64,000 bases of DNA from JACVRW01 sp038323835 (GTDB lineage: Bacteria; Actinomycetota; Thermoleophilia; Solirubrobacterales; Thermoleophilaceae), in NCBI GenBank assembly GCA_038323835.1, contig JBBQHI010000015.1:11728-75727 (forward strand), read 5' to 3'. Position 1 is the stretch's first letter; each line of letters begins with the position of its first letter. A program made the translations under genes and the position numbers. The notes under the pieces were generated by a model, which was not told the DNA's origin, did no database searches, and saw only the letters and a list, made by a program, of their open reading frames with translations. Positions 41,863 to 50,408 of the stretch are shown here, piece after piece.

Positions 41863-42546
41863 CTAGGCGGCCTTCAGCAGCTTCCCGGCGTCACGGAAGC
41901 TCTTGACCTCCGCGTCGGGCTTCTTGGCGCCCGGCTCGATCTCGTCACCGTGCCGGTTGACCCAGATCACCGGGATCTTCAGCTTGGTGCAGGGCTCGAT
42001 GTCGGTGGGATAGCCCGAGGCGATGTGCACCCAGTGCTTCTTCAGGCCCTCGATTCGCCGCTGGCACTCCTTGAAGTGAGCCGGGTCCGGCTTGTAGCTC
42101 CGCACCTGCTGCGCGGTGACCACCAGGTCGAAGTCCACCCGGAAGTGCCGGCGGGTGGCTCCGAGCAGCTTGTCGTCGATGTTGGCGAGCACGCCCGTCT
42201 CGTACTTCTTGGCGAAGCGCTCGAGCTGCGCGTTGGTCTCCCGGAAGGGCGCCCACCTCGGCACGCTGTCCGGCAGAAAGTTCGAGCGGGAGGGCTCGAG
42301 CTCCCAGCCGAGCTCGGCGGCCACGCGCACCGCCGTGCGCCTCATCACCTCGGCGTAGAGCTCGTACGAGCCGCGCTGGATCTCCCTCTGCACGTCGATG
42401 AACCGGGGGATGAGCACGTCCCGATCGATGGTGAACCCGTCACGATCGGCTTCTTTCTGGAAGGCGTCGTACACGCCCGTCTCCCAGTCGATCAGGGTGC
42501 CGTAACAGTCAAACGTGATGAACTTGACTTCCTTCGGGAGTGCCAA
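41863..42546 (-). CDS. HAD-superfamily haloacid dehalogenase-like hydrolase
   Basis: 227 residues starting MALPKEVKFITFDCYGTLID. Motif I is FDCYGTL with nucleophile aspartate D13 and a tyrosine/glycine pair typical of type II (S)-2-haloacid dehalogenases. TGVLANIDDKLL provides motif II, SYKPDPAHFKECQRR motif III (Lys), and HIASGYPTDIEPCTKLKIPV the motif IV region, here with only one clear acidic residue following the glycine. The substrate (2-haloacid or a phosphomonoester) cannot be determined; the type II-like motif I favours dehalogenase-type chemistry. Confidence 0.75.
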   Translation of the reverse strand: MALPKEVKFITFDCYGTLIDWETGVYDAFQKEADRDGFTIDRDVLIPRFIDVQREIQRGSYELYAEVMRRTAVRVAAELGWELEPSRSNFLPDSVPRWAPFRETNAQLERFAKKYETGVLANIDDKLLGATRRHFRVDFDLVVTAQQVRSYKPDPAHFKECQRRIEGLKKHWVHIASGYPTDIEPCTKLKIPVIWVNRHGDEIEPGAKKPDAEVKSFRDAGKLLKAA

Positions 42547-42607
42547 TTTGATCTTCCGCTAGGGTCCTGCGCCGCCGCATGGGCGCGGCCGAAGATCCTA
42601 CCTACGC

Positions 42608-43747
42608 ATGGACCTACTCGAATACCAGGGCAAGCAGCTCTTCTCCAAGCACGCGGTGCCGGTCCCTGAGGGCCGCCATGCCGCGAGTGTCGCCGAGGCG
42701 GCCACGGCGGCGGACGAGCTCGGGTATCCGGTGGTGGTCAAGGCGCAGGTGCAGATCGGCGGCCGGGGCAAGGCCGGCGGCATCAAGCTGGCCAAGGACC
42801 GGGCCGAGGCCGAGGAGTACGCCGGGGCGATCCTCGGCATGGGCATCAAGGGCCTGACCGTGCACGAGCTGTACATCGAGAAGGCCTCGGACATCGACGA
42901 GGAGTACTACGCCGCCGTGGTGTTCGACCGCGGGGCCAAGAAGCCGATGGTGATGCTCTCCCGAATGGGCGGAATGGACGTGGAGGCGATCGTCGAGGAG
43001 GACCCCACGGCGATGGTCAAGCTGCACGTGGACCCGCTTCTCGGCTTCCAGGACTTCCACGGCCGGCGCCTGGCCTTCGAGGCCGGGATCGCGGCCGACG
43101 TGGTCCGGCCCGTCGGCGCGATGCTCGCCCGGCTTTACGACACGTTCGTGGCCGAGGACGCGATGCTGCTCGAGGTCAATCCGCTGCTGATCACGAAGAG
43201 CCGTGAGGTGGTGGCGCTCGACGCCAAGGTCACGCTCGACGACAACGCCCTCTACCGACACCCCGACTCGGCCGAGTTCCGCAACCTGTCGGCCGAGGAC
43301 CCCCAGGAGCGGATGGCCAAGGAGCGCGGGCTCACCTACGTGTCCCTGGACGGCAACATCGGGATCCTCGGCAACGGCGCCGGGCTCGTGATGTCCACGC
43401 TCGACGTGGTGGCCCAGGCGGGCGGCAGGCCGGCGAACTTCCTGGACGCGGGCGGCGGCTCCAAGGCGGAGGCGATCACGAGCGCGGTGGAGGTCATCCT
43501 CAACAACCCGGACGTCACCGCGGTGCTGTTCAACATCTTCGGCGGGATCACCCGCTGCGACGAGGTGGCCAAGGGCCTGATCGAGGCCTTCGCCCAGATC
43601 GAGCCCACGGTGCCCTTCGTCGTCCGGCTCGACGGCACCAACGACGTGGAGGGCCGAAGGCTGCTGGCCGAGGTGAACCTGCCCAACGTGCACACGGAGT
43701 CCACGATGCTCGCCGCCGCCAACCGCGTCGTGGAGCTGGCCGGCTGA
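42608..43747 (+). CDS. sucC: Succinyl-CoA synthetase beta subunit (ADP/GDP-forming)
   Basis: 379 residues from ATG 42608. Features: MDLLEYQGKQLFSKHAVPVP, ATP-grasp VVKAQVQIGGRGKAGGIKLA, LLEVNPLLITKSREVVALDA, and the C-terminal CoA-ligase-like half (GNIGILGNGAGLVMSTLDVV, NIFGGITRCDEVAKGLIEAF). With SucD it converts succinyl-CoA to succinate and makes ATP or GTP. The stop TGA overlaps the sucD ATG (TGATG). It supplies the final step of the propionyl-CoA route whose other enzymes are elsewhere in the window. Confidence 0.95.
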   Translation: MDLLEYQGKQLFSKHAVPVPEGRHAASVAEAATAADELGYPVVVKAQVQIGGRGKAGGIKLAKDRAEAEEYAGAILGMGIKGLTVHELYIEKASDIDEEYYAAVVFDRGAKKPMVMLSRMGGMDVEAIVEEDPTAMVKLHVDPLLGFQDFHGRRLAFEAGIAADVVRPVGAMLARLYDTFVAEDAMLLEVNPLLITKSREVVALDAKVTLDDNALYRHPDSAEFRNLSAEDPQERMAKERGLTYVSLDGNIGILGNGAGLVMSTLDVVAQAGGRPANFLDAGGGSKAEAITSAVEVILNNPDVTAVLFNIFGGITRCDEVAKGLIEAFAQIEPTVPFVVRLDGTNDVEGRRLLAEVNLPNVHTESTMLAAANRVVELAG

Positions 43748-44628
43748 TGGCGGTCCTGGTCGACGGCGACACCCGCCTCTGCGTGTCCGGCATCACCGGG
43801 CGCGAGGGCACCTTCCACTCGCTCAACAACCGCTCCTACGGCACCCAGGTGGTGTCGGGGGTCACGCCGGGCAAGGGCGGTCAGGACGTGGAGGGCATCC
43901 CGGTGTTCGACACCTTCCACGACGCCGTGGCCGAGACCGGGGCGAACACGGCGATGGTGTTCGTGCCGCCGCGGTTCGCCGCCGACTCCATCCTCGAGGC
44001 CGAGGACGCCGGCATCGAGCTGATCGTGACGATCACGGAGGGCATCCCCGCCCACGACGAGATGCGGGTGTACAACCACCTCGCCCGCAACCCGAACGTG
44101 CGCCTGGTGGGCCCGAACTGCCCAGGGATCCTCTCGCCCGGCAAGGCCAACGTGGGCATCATCCCCGCGTCCTTCTTCCGCGAGGGCAACGTCGGGGTGG
44201 TGTCCCGCTCCGGCACGCTGACCTACCAGATCGGGAACGAGCTGGCCCAGAGCGGGTTCGGCAACAGCTCAATAGTCGGGATCGGCGGGGATCCGGTGCC
44301 CGGGTCCAGCTTCATCGACGTGATCGAGCTCTTCCAGGCCGACCCGGAGACCGAGCTGATCGTGCTCTCGGGCGAGATCGGAGGCGACGCCGAGGAGCGC
44401 GCCGCCGACTACATCTTCGATCACGTGACCAAGCCGGTGGTGGCCTACATCGCGGGCTTCACCGCTCCCCCGGGGAAGACGATGGGCCATGCGGGCGCCA
44501 TCGTGTCCGGCTCCGCCGGCACCGCTCAGGCGAAGGCCGAGGCCCTGGAGGCCAGGGGCGTGCGCGTGGGCCGGAACCCCACGCAGGTGGCGGAGATCGC
44601 CATCGAGATCCTGGGGGCGCGGGTCTAG
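43747..44628 (+). CDS. sucD: Succinyl-CoA synthetase alpha subunit
   Basis: 293 residues. It has the CoA-binding Rossmann start LCVSGITGREGTFHSLNNRS, GVTPGKGGQDVEGIPVFDTF, the conserved LVGPNCPGILSPGKANVGII, VVSRSGTLTYQIGNELAQSG and the phosphohistidine loop MGHAGAIVSGSAGTAQAK (H248). Translationally coupled to sucC. Its stop overlaps the stop of the convergent anti-sigma-like gene by three bases. Confidence 0.95.
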   Translation: MAVLVDGDTRLCVSGITGREGTFHSLNNRSYGTQVVSGVTPGKGGQDVEGIPVFDTFHDAVAETGANTAMVFVPPRFAADSILEAEDAGIELIVTITEGIPAHDEMRVYNHLARNPNVRLVGPNCPGILSPGKANVGIIPASFFREGNVGVVSRSGTLTYQIGNELAQSGFGNSSIVGIGGDPVPGSSFIDVIELFQADPETELIVLSGEIGGDAEERAADYIFDHVTKPVVAYIAGFTAPPGKTMGHAGAIVSGSAGTAQAKAEALEARGVRVGRNPTQVAEIAIEILGARV

Positions 44629-45623
44629 CGGGTCAGGTCGGCGAGCGGTATTCGGAGGACGCTCGCGCCACTGTGGTTCGGGTTCTCGTCGATCGGCTCG
44701 CGCGAGACGTCCACGAAGCGGTACCGGTCAGCGCCGGCGGGCAAGGGCTTGTCCACGACGAGGTTGCTGCCCACGGCGCTGTCGAGCAGGCGTGCGTCCC
44801 CGATCGAGTTGTAGAGCCACACCGCGTACGCCTCCTCGCGGGGCGGGAGGTTCCGGAGCGTCACCTTGATGCGGCGATTCGCGCCGGTGCCCTCGATGAC
44901 CGCCGTGCCCTGTCCCGAGAATCCGTCCACGAGGGGTTCGAGGGCGCGTGGCTTGGGCGCGGGCGCGGGGGGCGTGGCCGCGGCGGCGGGGGCGTCGCTC
45001 GTCCCATCGTCGCCCGACGAGCCGAGCAGCACGAATGCCAGCACGCCACCGGCGAGGGCTGCGGCCAGCACCACGAGCGCTATGAGGCCCATCCGCCGCC
45101 TCGCGCGGCGCTCGGGAGGCGGCTCCGGGGTGGCGTCCGCCACCGGCTGGGGCACGGGAATGGGTGTTGGAGGATCCTCAGCCGGCGCGGGAGGCTCGTA
45201 CGCAGGCGGGTCCGGGGCGGCCTCGTACGCAGGAGGAGTCCGCGGCGCGGTGTCCTCCGGGACGACGGCCGGTGTCCCACCCGGTTGGGGGGGCTCGTCC
45301 GCAGGGGCTGGAGCCTCGACGTTCAGGTGGTCGTCAGCCGGCTTGGCGGGAGCATCGAAGTCCGTCGGCCACTGGTCTTCGGGCAGCCCGGACAGCTCCT
45401 CGGGCAACCTGGCGCGCTTGTCCTGGTCATGGATTCCCAGGTCCCGGGCCAGTCTGTCGAGGGCCGCCTCGCGCCGGGGGCCCACGTCTTCTGGCTGCAA
45501 ACGCAGCACAGCGGCGATCACATCATCCTTTACGCGGCGCCGCAGGGAGAGGTCCAGCAAGGCGCGAGCCTCCGGATCGGCTTTCCGAAGTGATCTCCCG
45601 ATTTCTTGATCCCGGGTTAGCAT
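44625..45623 (-). CDS. Anti-sigma-K-like membrane protein (RskA-type C-terminal domain)
   Basis: 332 residues from ATG 45623. An N-terminal helical segment (ADPEARALLDLSLRRRVKDD then VIAAVLRLQPEDVGPRREAA) resembles a sigma-region-4/helix-turn-helix-like domain. It is followed by a Pro/Glu/Ala-rich linker (about 85-170) and one membrane helix (MGLIALVVLAAALAGGVLAF, 178-201) preceded by ERRARRR. The extracytoplasmic C-terminus looks like the RskA domain: GTAVIEGTGANRRIKVTLRN, EEAYAVWLYNSIGDARLLDS, DRYRFVDVSREPIDENPNHS. It may tether a sigma factor or transcription regulator; no sigma gene is adjacent. The start codon is only 6 bp from the divergent DUF4397 gene start. Confidence 0.7.
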   Translation of the reverse strand: MLTRDQEIGRSLRKADPEARALLDLSLRRRVKDDVIAAVLRLQPEDVGPRREAALDRLARDLGIHDQDKRARLPEELSGLPEDQWPTDFDAPAKPADDHLNVEAPAPADEPPQPGGTPAVVPEDTAPRTPPAYEAAPDPPAYEPPAPAEDPPTPIPVPQPVADATPEPPPERRARRRMGLIALVVLAAALAGGVLAFVLLGSSGDDGTSDAPAAAATPPAPAPKPRALEPLVDGFSGQGTAVIEGTGANRRIKVTLRNLPPREEAYAVWLYNSIGDARLLDSAVGSNLVVDKPLPAGADRYRFVDVSREPIDENPNHSGASVLRIPLADLTR

Positions 45624-45629
45624 GGCTAA

Positions 45630-47693
45630 ATGAAGCGTGGGCGAGCAGCAAGGGGCGCGACCATCGGCGCGGCCGCTCTGGGGACGATCGTACTTCCAGC
45701 TGGCCTTTCCGAGGCGCAGTCGAATCAAACCGAGGTCCGGTTCCTGCATGCGGTGGCCGGCGCCGGCCCCGCCGCGCTGGTGGTGGAGCGCGGTCAGGCG
45801 CGGCTCCCGTCCGCCTTCGCCAAGCCGAGCGGCTACAGGATCTACCACCCCGGAGCCACCCGCCTGTCGCTCGTCCTCGACGGCCAGAGCAAGCCCGTGG
45901 CCACCGAGAAGGTGCGCCTGGGCCCTGGCAAGTACACCGTTGTCGCGATCGGCGGCAAGAGCGGCGTGGACCTGCTCGTCTACAAGGACGACGGTGTCAA
46001 GTCCGGCAAGGCCACCCTTCGCGCCATTCATGCCGCGGCCGAGGTCGGCCGCGCCGACGTTCGCCTCGACGGCAAGGTCGTGGTCACCGGGGTCGGCCTC
46101 GGCGACGCCACCGGTTACCTCCCGATCCCTCCGGGCCGCCACTCCGTGGCCGTGACCCGCCCGGGCGGGAAGGGTGGCGCGCTCGTGAAGGCCAACATCC
46201 GCGCCGTGCCGGGCACCGCTTCCTCCGCCTTTGTGGTGGGAAGCGCCGGGATGCCCGCCCAGGTTGTATTGACCGATGACGGCAGCGCGGGCCCGCAGGC
46301 GGCTCCGGCCAGCGGGCTCGGTGGCGCCACCACCGACGGCAGCTGGCTCGTGATCCTGGGCTCGTCGCTGCTCGGCGGCACCATCGGAGGCGCCTCCTAC
46401 TTCCTGAGCCGGCGCGTGCGGACGCGCGGGGCGATGGTGGTCTCCCCCGACGGCGAGACCGTCGAGTTGCCGACGTCCTTCGTGGCCGCGGGCCCGCCGG
46501 TGGCGCCCAGGAAGAAGGAAGAAGAGGCTGAGACCGGAGTCCTGGTCGGCGCCATGGCGGCGGCCGCCAACGGAAACGGCCACAGCAACGGAAACGGAAA
46601 CGGCGGGTCGGCAGGACCGACTCTCTGGACGCCTCCGCCCGGGGAGCGCTGGCTGAGCGACCCCCCGCCCATGCGCGAGCCCACGCCCGTCCTCGCCAAC
46701 GGCGCGAACGGCGAGATCGCGGCCGCACCCAAGCTTCCACGCTTCATCATTCCGGACGACGAGGTGAGGACGCGGACGCCGCGCTTCACGCGCCCGGAGC
46801 CCGCGGAGGTCGAGGAGGCCCCGCCGGCCGACGAGGCCACGGCCGCCGTCGAGATCCCTGAGACCGCTCCCGACCTCACGCCGGTCGAGGCCGCTGTGCC
46901 GCCCGTGACAACTGAGCCGGAGGCCGTCCCCGAGGCCTCGGAGGAGCCGATGTCCACCGTGCCCGGGCCAGCCTTCACGCCGCAGACCGAGGAGATCCTC
47001 TCCGCCGGGCCCACTCCCCGCTTCGGAGTGACCGAGGCGGCCACGCCGCGCCCGACCCCGTTCTGGGAGCGCAGCGACCAGTCGACGGAGCCCCTCCAGC
47101 CCGCCATCGCCGCCGAGCCGGAGGCCGAGACGCCGGAGGTCAGCGAGGCCCCCGCTGAGGCCGAGATCCCCGCCACTGTTGAGGCCGAGCCAGAGCCGGA
47201 GACGCTGGAGTTCGCGGAGATCGTGGAGCCGGCGCCCGCCGCGTCCTCGCCGGCGCCCGAAATCTCCGAGGAGCCGGCACCCGGCACGCCCAGGCTCCGG
47301 GCCCTGAGGCCCGTCACGCCGCCCATCGAGGCCCCCGCGCCCGAGCCCGTCATCCATTGGGCCCCCGAGCCGGTCGTCGAGGTGGCGCCCGAACCCGCCG
47401 CCGAGGCCGCACCGGAGCCGGTCATCGAGGCGGCGCCCGCTCCCGAGCCCGAGCTCATCTCCGAGCCCGAGGCCGCACCCTTCCTCCACGCCGTGCCCGA
47501 TGTCGGTCCGGAGCCCTCGAGCACGTCCACCACCGGCTCGGCCGTGAGCACCTGGAGCAGCATGCCCGCGAAGCGCCCCGGCAGCCACTCCACCGCCCAC
47601 GACGTGGCCGGCAAGGTCAACTTCCTGGTCGTCTCCGGCGCCGCGCTGGTGGTGACGGGGCTTGTCGTGGCCCGCCGCGGTGGGCGGCACTAG
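45630..47693 (+). CDS. DUF4397-domain membrane protein with long Pro/Glu/Ala-rich region
   Basis: 687 residues. After a signal peptide-like N-terminus (ATIGAAALGTIVLPAGLSEA) come DUF4397 repeats: EVRFLHAVAGAGPAALVVER with YRIYHPGATRLSLVLDGQSK, and ATLRAIHAAAEVGRADVRLD with TGYLPIPPGRHSVAVTRPGG. A hydrophobic helix (239-259, WLVILGSSLLGGTIGGASYF) is followed by RRVRTRG, then about 400 residues of low-complexity Pro/Glu/Ala. A second hydrophobic helix (NFLVVSGAALVVTGLVVARR) ends at the C-terminus with RRGGRH. The second helix plus basic tail resembles a sortase sorting signal without LPXTG. It overlaps the sortase gene by 14 bp, so the two are a unit. Confidence 0.7.
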   Translation: MKRGRAARGATIGAAALGTIVLPAGLSEAQSNQTEVRFLHAVAGAGPAALVVERGQARLPSAFAKPSGYRIYHPGATRLSLVLDGQSKPVATEKVRLGPGKYTVVAIGGKSGVDLLVYKDDGVKSGKATLRAIHAAAEVGRADVRLDGKVVVTGVGLGDATGYLPIPPGRHSVAVTRPGGKGGALVKANIRAVPGTASSAFVVGSAGMPAQVVLTDDGSAGPQAAPASGLGGATTDGSWLVILGSSLLGGTIGGASYFLSRRVRTRGAMVVSPDGETVELPTSFVAAGPPVAPRKKEEEAETGVLVGAMAAAANGNGHSNGNGNGGSAGPTLWTPPPGERWLSDPPPMREPTPVLANGANGEIAAAPKLPRFIIPDDEVRTRTPRFTRPEPAEVEEAPPADEATAAVEIPETAPDLTPVEAAVPPVTTEPEAVPEASEEPMSTVPGPAFTPQTEEILSAGPTPRFGVTEAATPRPTPFWERSDQSTEPLQPAIAAEPEAETPEVSEAPAEAEIPATVEAEPEPETLEFAEIVEPAPAASSPAPEISEEPAPGTPRLRALRPVTPPIEAPAPEPVIHWAPEPVVEVAPEPAAEAAPEPVIEAAPAPEPELISEPEAAPFLHAVPDVGPEPSSTSTTGSAVSTWSSMPAKRPGSHSTAHDVAGKVNFLVVSGAALVVTGLVVARRGGRH

Positions 47694-48381
47694 ACGCATC
47701 CGGCCGGTAGTCGGCCTCCTTCTCTCGATTGCCCTGCCCGCAGCAGCGGCCGGCGGTGCGGCGGCCTGGCTCAGCCACCCCGACCGCGCCATCGGCCTCG
47801 CCCCCGCGCCGAAATCCGCGGACGCTAATACCAAGGCGGTGTCCGTCGACTCGCTGGTGGCCGCTCTCACGCTCGACCCGCGCCAGGCCAAGCATCACCT
47901 GAAGCTCCGGGCCCGCAGCCGTGATCACTCGCCGCCGCCCGGCGGGCGCCCGGGCGTGCCGGCGAGGATCTCGATCCCGTCGGCCGACGCCTCCGGTCCC
48001 GTGGACCGCATGGGAGTGAAGGACGGCAGTCTCCGGATACCGCCTCCCGGCCGCGCCGGCTGGTTCGACGCCGGGCCCCGCCCGGGCGAGCTCGGGCGCT
48101 CGGTGATCGTGAGCCACGTGGACACCAAGGAGGGCCCGGCGCTCTTCTTCAATCTCCTGAAGCTCCAGCGGGGCAGCCCGGTGACCGTCCGGGACCGCCG
48201 CGGAGCGCTCCACCGCTTCGCCGTGGTGCGAAGGCGCGAGGTGAACAAGAAGCAATTCAGCCCCGCCGCCGTCTATGGCGACGCGGCACATCCCACTCTC
48301 GTGCTGATCACCTGCGGCGGTCCGTTCTCCGAGGACACGGGTTACCGCGACAACGTGATCCTCTGGGCCCGCGCCGTCTGA
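47680..48381 (+). CDS. Class F sortase
   Basis: 233 residues from GTG 47680, inside the end of the DUF4397 gene. An N-terminal membrane anchor (VVGLLLSIALPAAAAGGAAA) precedes the sortase barrel. The catalytic residues are visible: H146 (VIVSHVDTKEG), C212 (LVLITCGGPF) and R223 (TGYRDNVILWA). PPGRAGWFDAGPRPGELGRS and SVDSLVAALT-type linker are characteristic of class F enzymes of actinobacteria. It joins a sorting-signal protein to a cell-wall or other amine. The upstream DUF4397 protein is the likely but unproven partner. Confidence 0.85.
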   Translation: MGGTRRIRPVVGLLLSIALPAAAAGGAAAWLSHPDRAIGLAPAPKSADANTKAVSVDSLVAALTLDPRQAKHHLKLRARSRDHSPPPGGRPGVPARISIPSADASGPVDRMGVKDGSLRIPPPGRAGWFDAGPRPGELGRSVIVSHVDTKEGPALFFNLLKLQRGSPVTVRDRRGALHRFAVVRRREVNKKQFSPAAVYGDAAHPTLVLITCGGPFSEDTGYRDNVILWARAV

Positions 48382-48428
48382 GCACCGGACCAGGCAAATC
48401 CCCGGCCTCGCCGTTATCGTGGCCGGGA

Positions 48429-49553
48429 GTGTCTGAGCTGAAGAACATCTCCCTGTCCCGAGGCGCGCCCTCCCTCGACATCATCGCCGTGCACGATCTG
48501 CGCGCAGCCGCGGACCGCGCGTTCGAGGCCGATCCCGGCGGCGTGTTCTCCTACGGGACCTCCGCCGGTTACCCGCGCCTGATCGCCTGGCTGGCGGACA
48601 AGCACGGCGTGGAGCCCGGGCAGGTGGTGGCCACCAACGGGTCGATGCAGGCCGATGCGTTCCTCTTCCAGGAGCTCGTGGGGCCCGGCGACCTCGTGGT
48701 GGTGGAGGCCCCGACCTACGACCGCACCCTGCTCGCACTCCAGAAGCTGGGGGCGGAGATTCTGGCCATTCCGCTCGAATCCGACGGGATCGACGTCGGC
48801 GCGCTCGAGGCGGCGCTGGACTCCGGCGCGCGGCCGCGCCTCGCCCACATAATTCCCAACTTCCAGAACCCGGCCGGATGCACGCTGTCGCTCGAGAAGC
48901 GCCGCCGCCTGCTCGCGCTGGCCGCGAAGCACGGGTTCACGATCTTCGAGGACGACCCCTACGTCGAGCTGCGCTTCGAGGGCGAGTCGCTCCCGACGAT
49001 GCTCTCGATGGACGAGCACGGCACGGTCGTATACGCCTCCTCGTTCTCCAAGACGGTCTGTCCCGGCATCCGGGTCGGCTACCTGGTGGGCGCCCCTGAG
49101 ACCATCGGCGCGATACGCCGCACCGCCACAGGCACCTACATCTCGCCGAGCATGGTGTCCCAGGGGATCGTGGCCGAGTTCTGCGTGTCGGGCGCGATCG
49201 ACCGTTCGATCGCCACCGTCAAGGACGCGCTGCGGGAGCGCCGGGACGCCACCGCCTCTGCGCTCCGCGAGCACTTCCCCGATGCCCGCTTCGTGACCCC
49301 CGAGGGGGGCTACTTCCTCTGGGTGGACCTGCCCGAGGGCACCGACGTCGCGGCGATGGAGTCGGCGGCCACGGAGCGCGGAGTGGTGTTCGTGAAGGGC
49401 ACGGACTTCCTGCTGGAGGGCGGGGAGAGCTCCTTCCGCCTCGCCTACTCGGCGGTGCCGCCGGATCAGATCCAGGAGGGCATCGCCCGCCTCGCCGCCG
49501 CGCGCGCGGACCTCCCAGCGAACGCGGAAGAGTCGCTCGGCCAGCGCGCGTGA
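48429..49553 (+). CDS. PLP-dependent class I/II aminotransferase (MocR/2-aminoadipate type)
   Basis: 374 residues from GTG 48429. Fold type I features: GVFSYGTSAGYPRLIAWLAD, VATNGSMQADAFLFQELVGP, VEAPTYDRTLLALQKLGAE, HIIPNFQNPAGCTLSLEKRR (PLP Asn/Asp region), FEDDPYVELRFEG, and the PLP lysine in YASSFSKTVCPGIRVGYLVG. No N-terminal GntR domain is attached, so it is an enzyme of the 2-aminoadipate/kynurenine-aminotransferase-like group. The exact amino donor is not assignable. Its stop overlaps the next gene's GTG (GTGA). Confidence 0.88.
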   Translation: MSELKNISLSRGAPSLDIIAVHDLRAAADRAFEADPGGVFSYGTSAGYPRLIAWLADKHGVEPGQVVATNGSMQADAFLFQELVGPGDLVVVEAPTYDRTLLALQKLGAEILAIPLESDGIDVGALEAALDSGARPRLAHIIPNFQNPAGCTLSLEKRRRLLALAAKHGFTIFEDDPYVELRFEGESLPTMLSMDEHGTVVYASSFSKTVCPGIRVGYLVGAPETIGAIRRTATGTYISPSMVSQGIVAEFCVSGAIDRSIATVKDALRERRDATASALREHFPDARFVTPEGGYFLWVDLPEGTDVAAMESAATERGVVFVKGTDFLLEGGESSFRLAYSAVPPDQIQEGIARLAAARADLPANAEESLGQRA

Positions 49554-50287
49554 GCGGCTTCGAGCTCGCTCGCCCGCGCGACATCTCCGCCCTCTTCGCC
49601 GACGCGCTCGGGGTCTACCGCCGTCACCTCGGCACGTTCCTAGCGCTCTCGGCCGCGATCGTCGTGCCCGTGCACCTGGCCGTGGACGGCATCGGGATGT
49701 CGGAGCTCACCGGCCCCTACGACTCGTCGCCGAGCGTGGCGGAGACCGCGCTGCCCACTGCCGTGAGCTTCCTGGTGATCGCGCCCCTGATCAGCGCCAT
49801 CTGCATCCACGCGATCCGTTCCAGCGCCTCCGGCACGCCTCCCCGGGCGCGCGAGGCGCTGCAGTCGGGGCTCGACGCCTTCGCGCCGATCTTCCTCGCC
49901 GTGGTGCTCGCGGGCATCGGCATCGCCGCGGGACTGGTGCTCCTCGTGGTACCCGGCGTCTTCGTGGCCGTGCGCTGGTACTTCGTGCCGCAGGCGGTGA
50001 TGATCGACGGCGCCCGCGGCATGCGGGCGCTTTTTCGCTCCGGAGAGCTGGTGCAGGGCTTCTGGTGGCGGACCTTCGGCCTGCTGGCGGCGGCGAACCT
50101 GGCCGCCGTGATCCCCGGACTGGTGCTGGTCGCGCCGTTCGAGGCGATCGCGTCGAGCGCCGACCGCGCCGTGTGGTCGCTGGTGGGCACCGTGGCCACG
50201 GAGACGATCACCGCGCCCTTCGTGGCGCTGTTCTCCACGCTTCTCTACTACGACCTGCGCGTCCGCCGAAGGGGTGCGCTGGCGTAG
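49550..50287 (+). CDS. Integral membrane protein, GlpQ-linked/DUF7847-like
   Basis: 245 residues starting at the GTG that overlaps the aminotransferase stop. Five or six hydrophobic segments are visible: LGTFLALSAAIVVPVHLAV, LPTAVSFLVIAPLISAICI, PIFLAVVLAGIGIAAGLVLL with VVPGVFVAVRWYFVPQAVMI, and TFGLLAAANLAAVIPGLVLV. The stretch PGVFVAVRWYFVPQAVM with the following 'DGARGMRALFRSGELVQGFW' is characteristic of the glycerophosphodiester-phosphodiesterase-associated membrane domain family found in actinobacteria; function is unknown. Cotranscription with the aminotransferase is likely from the 4-bp overlap. Confidence 0.65.
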   Translation: MSGFELARPRDISALFADALGVYRRHLGTFLALSAAIVVPVHLAVDGIGMSELTGPYDSSPSVAETALPTAVSFLVIAPLISAICIHAIRSSASGTPPRAREALQSGLDAFAPIFLAVVLAGIGIAAGLVLLVVPGVFVAVRWYFVPQAVMIDGARGMRALFRSGELVQGFWWRTFGLLAAANLAAVIPGLVLVAPFEAIASSADRAVWSLVGTVATETITAPFVALFSTLLYYDLRVRRRGALA

Positions 50288-50325
50288 TAAACGCGCCCTT
50301 CCACCTCCAACTTATAACCCCCAGG

Positions 50326-50344
50326 GGGGCTTGATTCAAGCCCC
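50326..50344. promoter_or_regulatory. Perfect inverted repeat upstream of the flavin monooxygenase
   Basis: GGGGCTTGATTCAAGCCCC is an 8-bp perfect inverted repeat around ATT, in the AT-richer gap before the monooxygenase and close to a TTATAAC sequence (about 50311-50317) that could be a -10 element. It could equally terminate the upstream transcript, but it has no T-run. An operator for a TetR- or MarR-type regulator of the monooxygenase is the favoured guess; no regulator gene is adjacent. Confidence 0.45.
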
Positions 50345-50408
50345 GGGGTGTGCCGCATAATCGCCCGCCGAAATGTCAGGACCGACGGAAACTGGAGGAG
50401 GCGTGGCC

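Noticed and set aside
44625..47891. 1088-codon reverse ORF suggesting one very long protein
   Set aside because: Only its last 332 codons (from ATG 45623) look like a real protein. The upstream part is antisense to the DUF4397 gene and is Gly/Arg-rich shadow sequence.
48380..48389. Partial right flank of the hairpin repeat (GAGCACCGGA) after the sortase gene
   Set aside because: Only ten bases match and neither stem nor left flank is present, so it is not counted as a copy.
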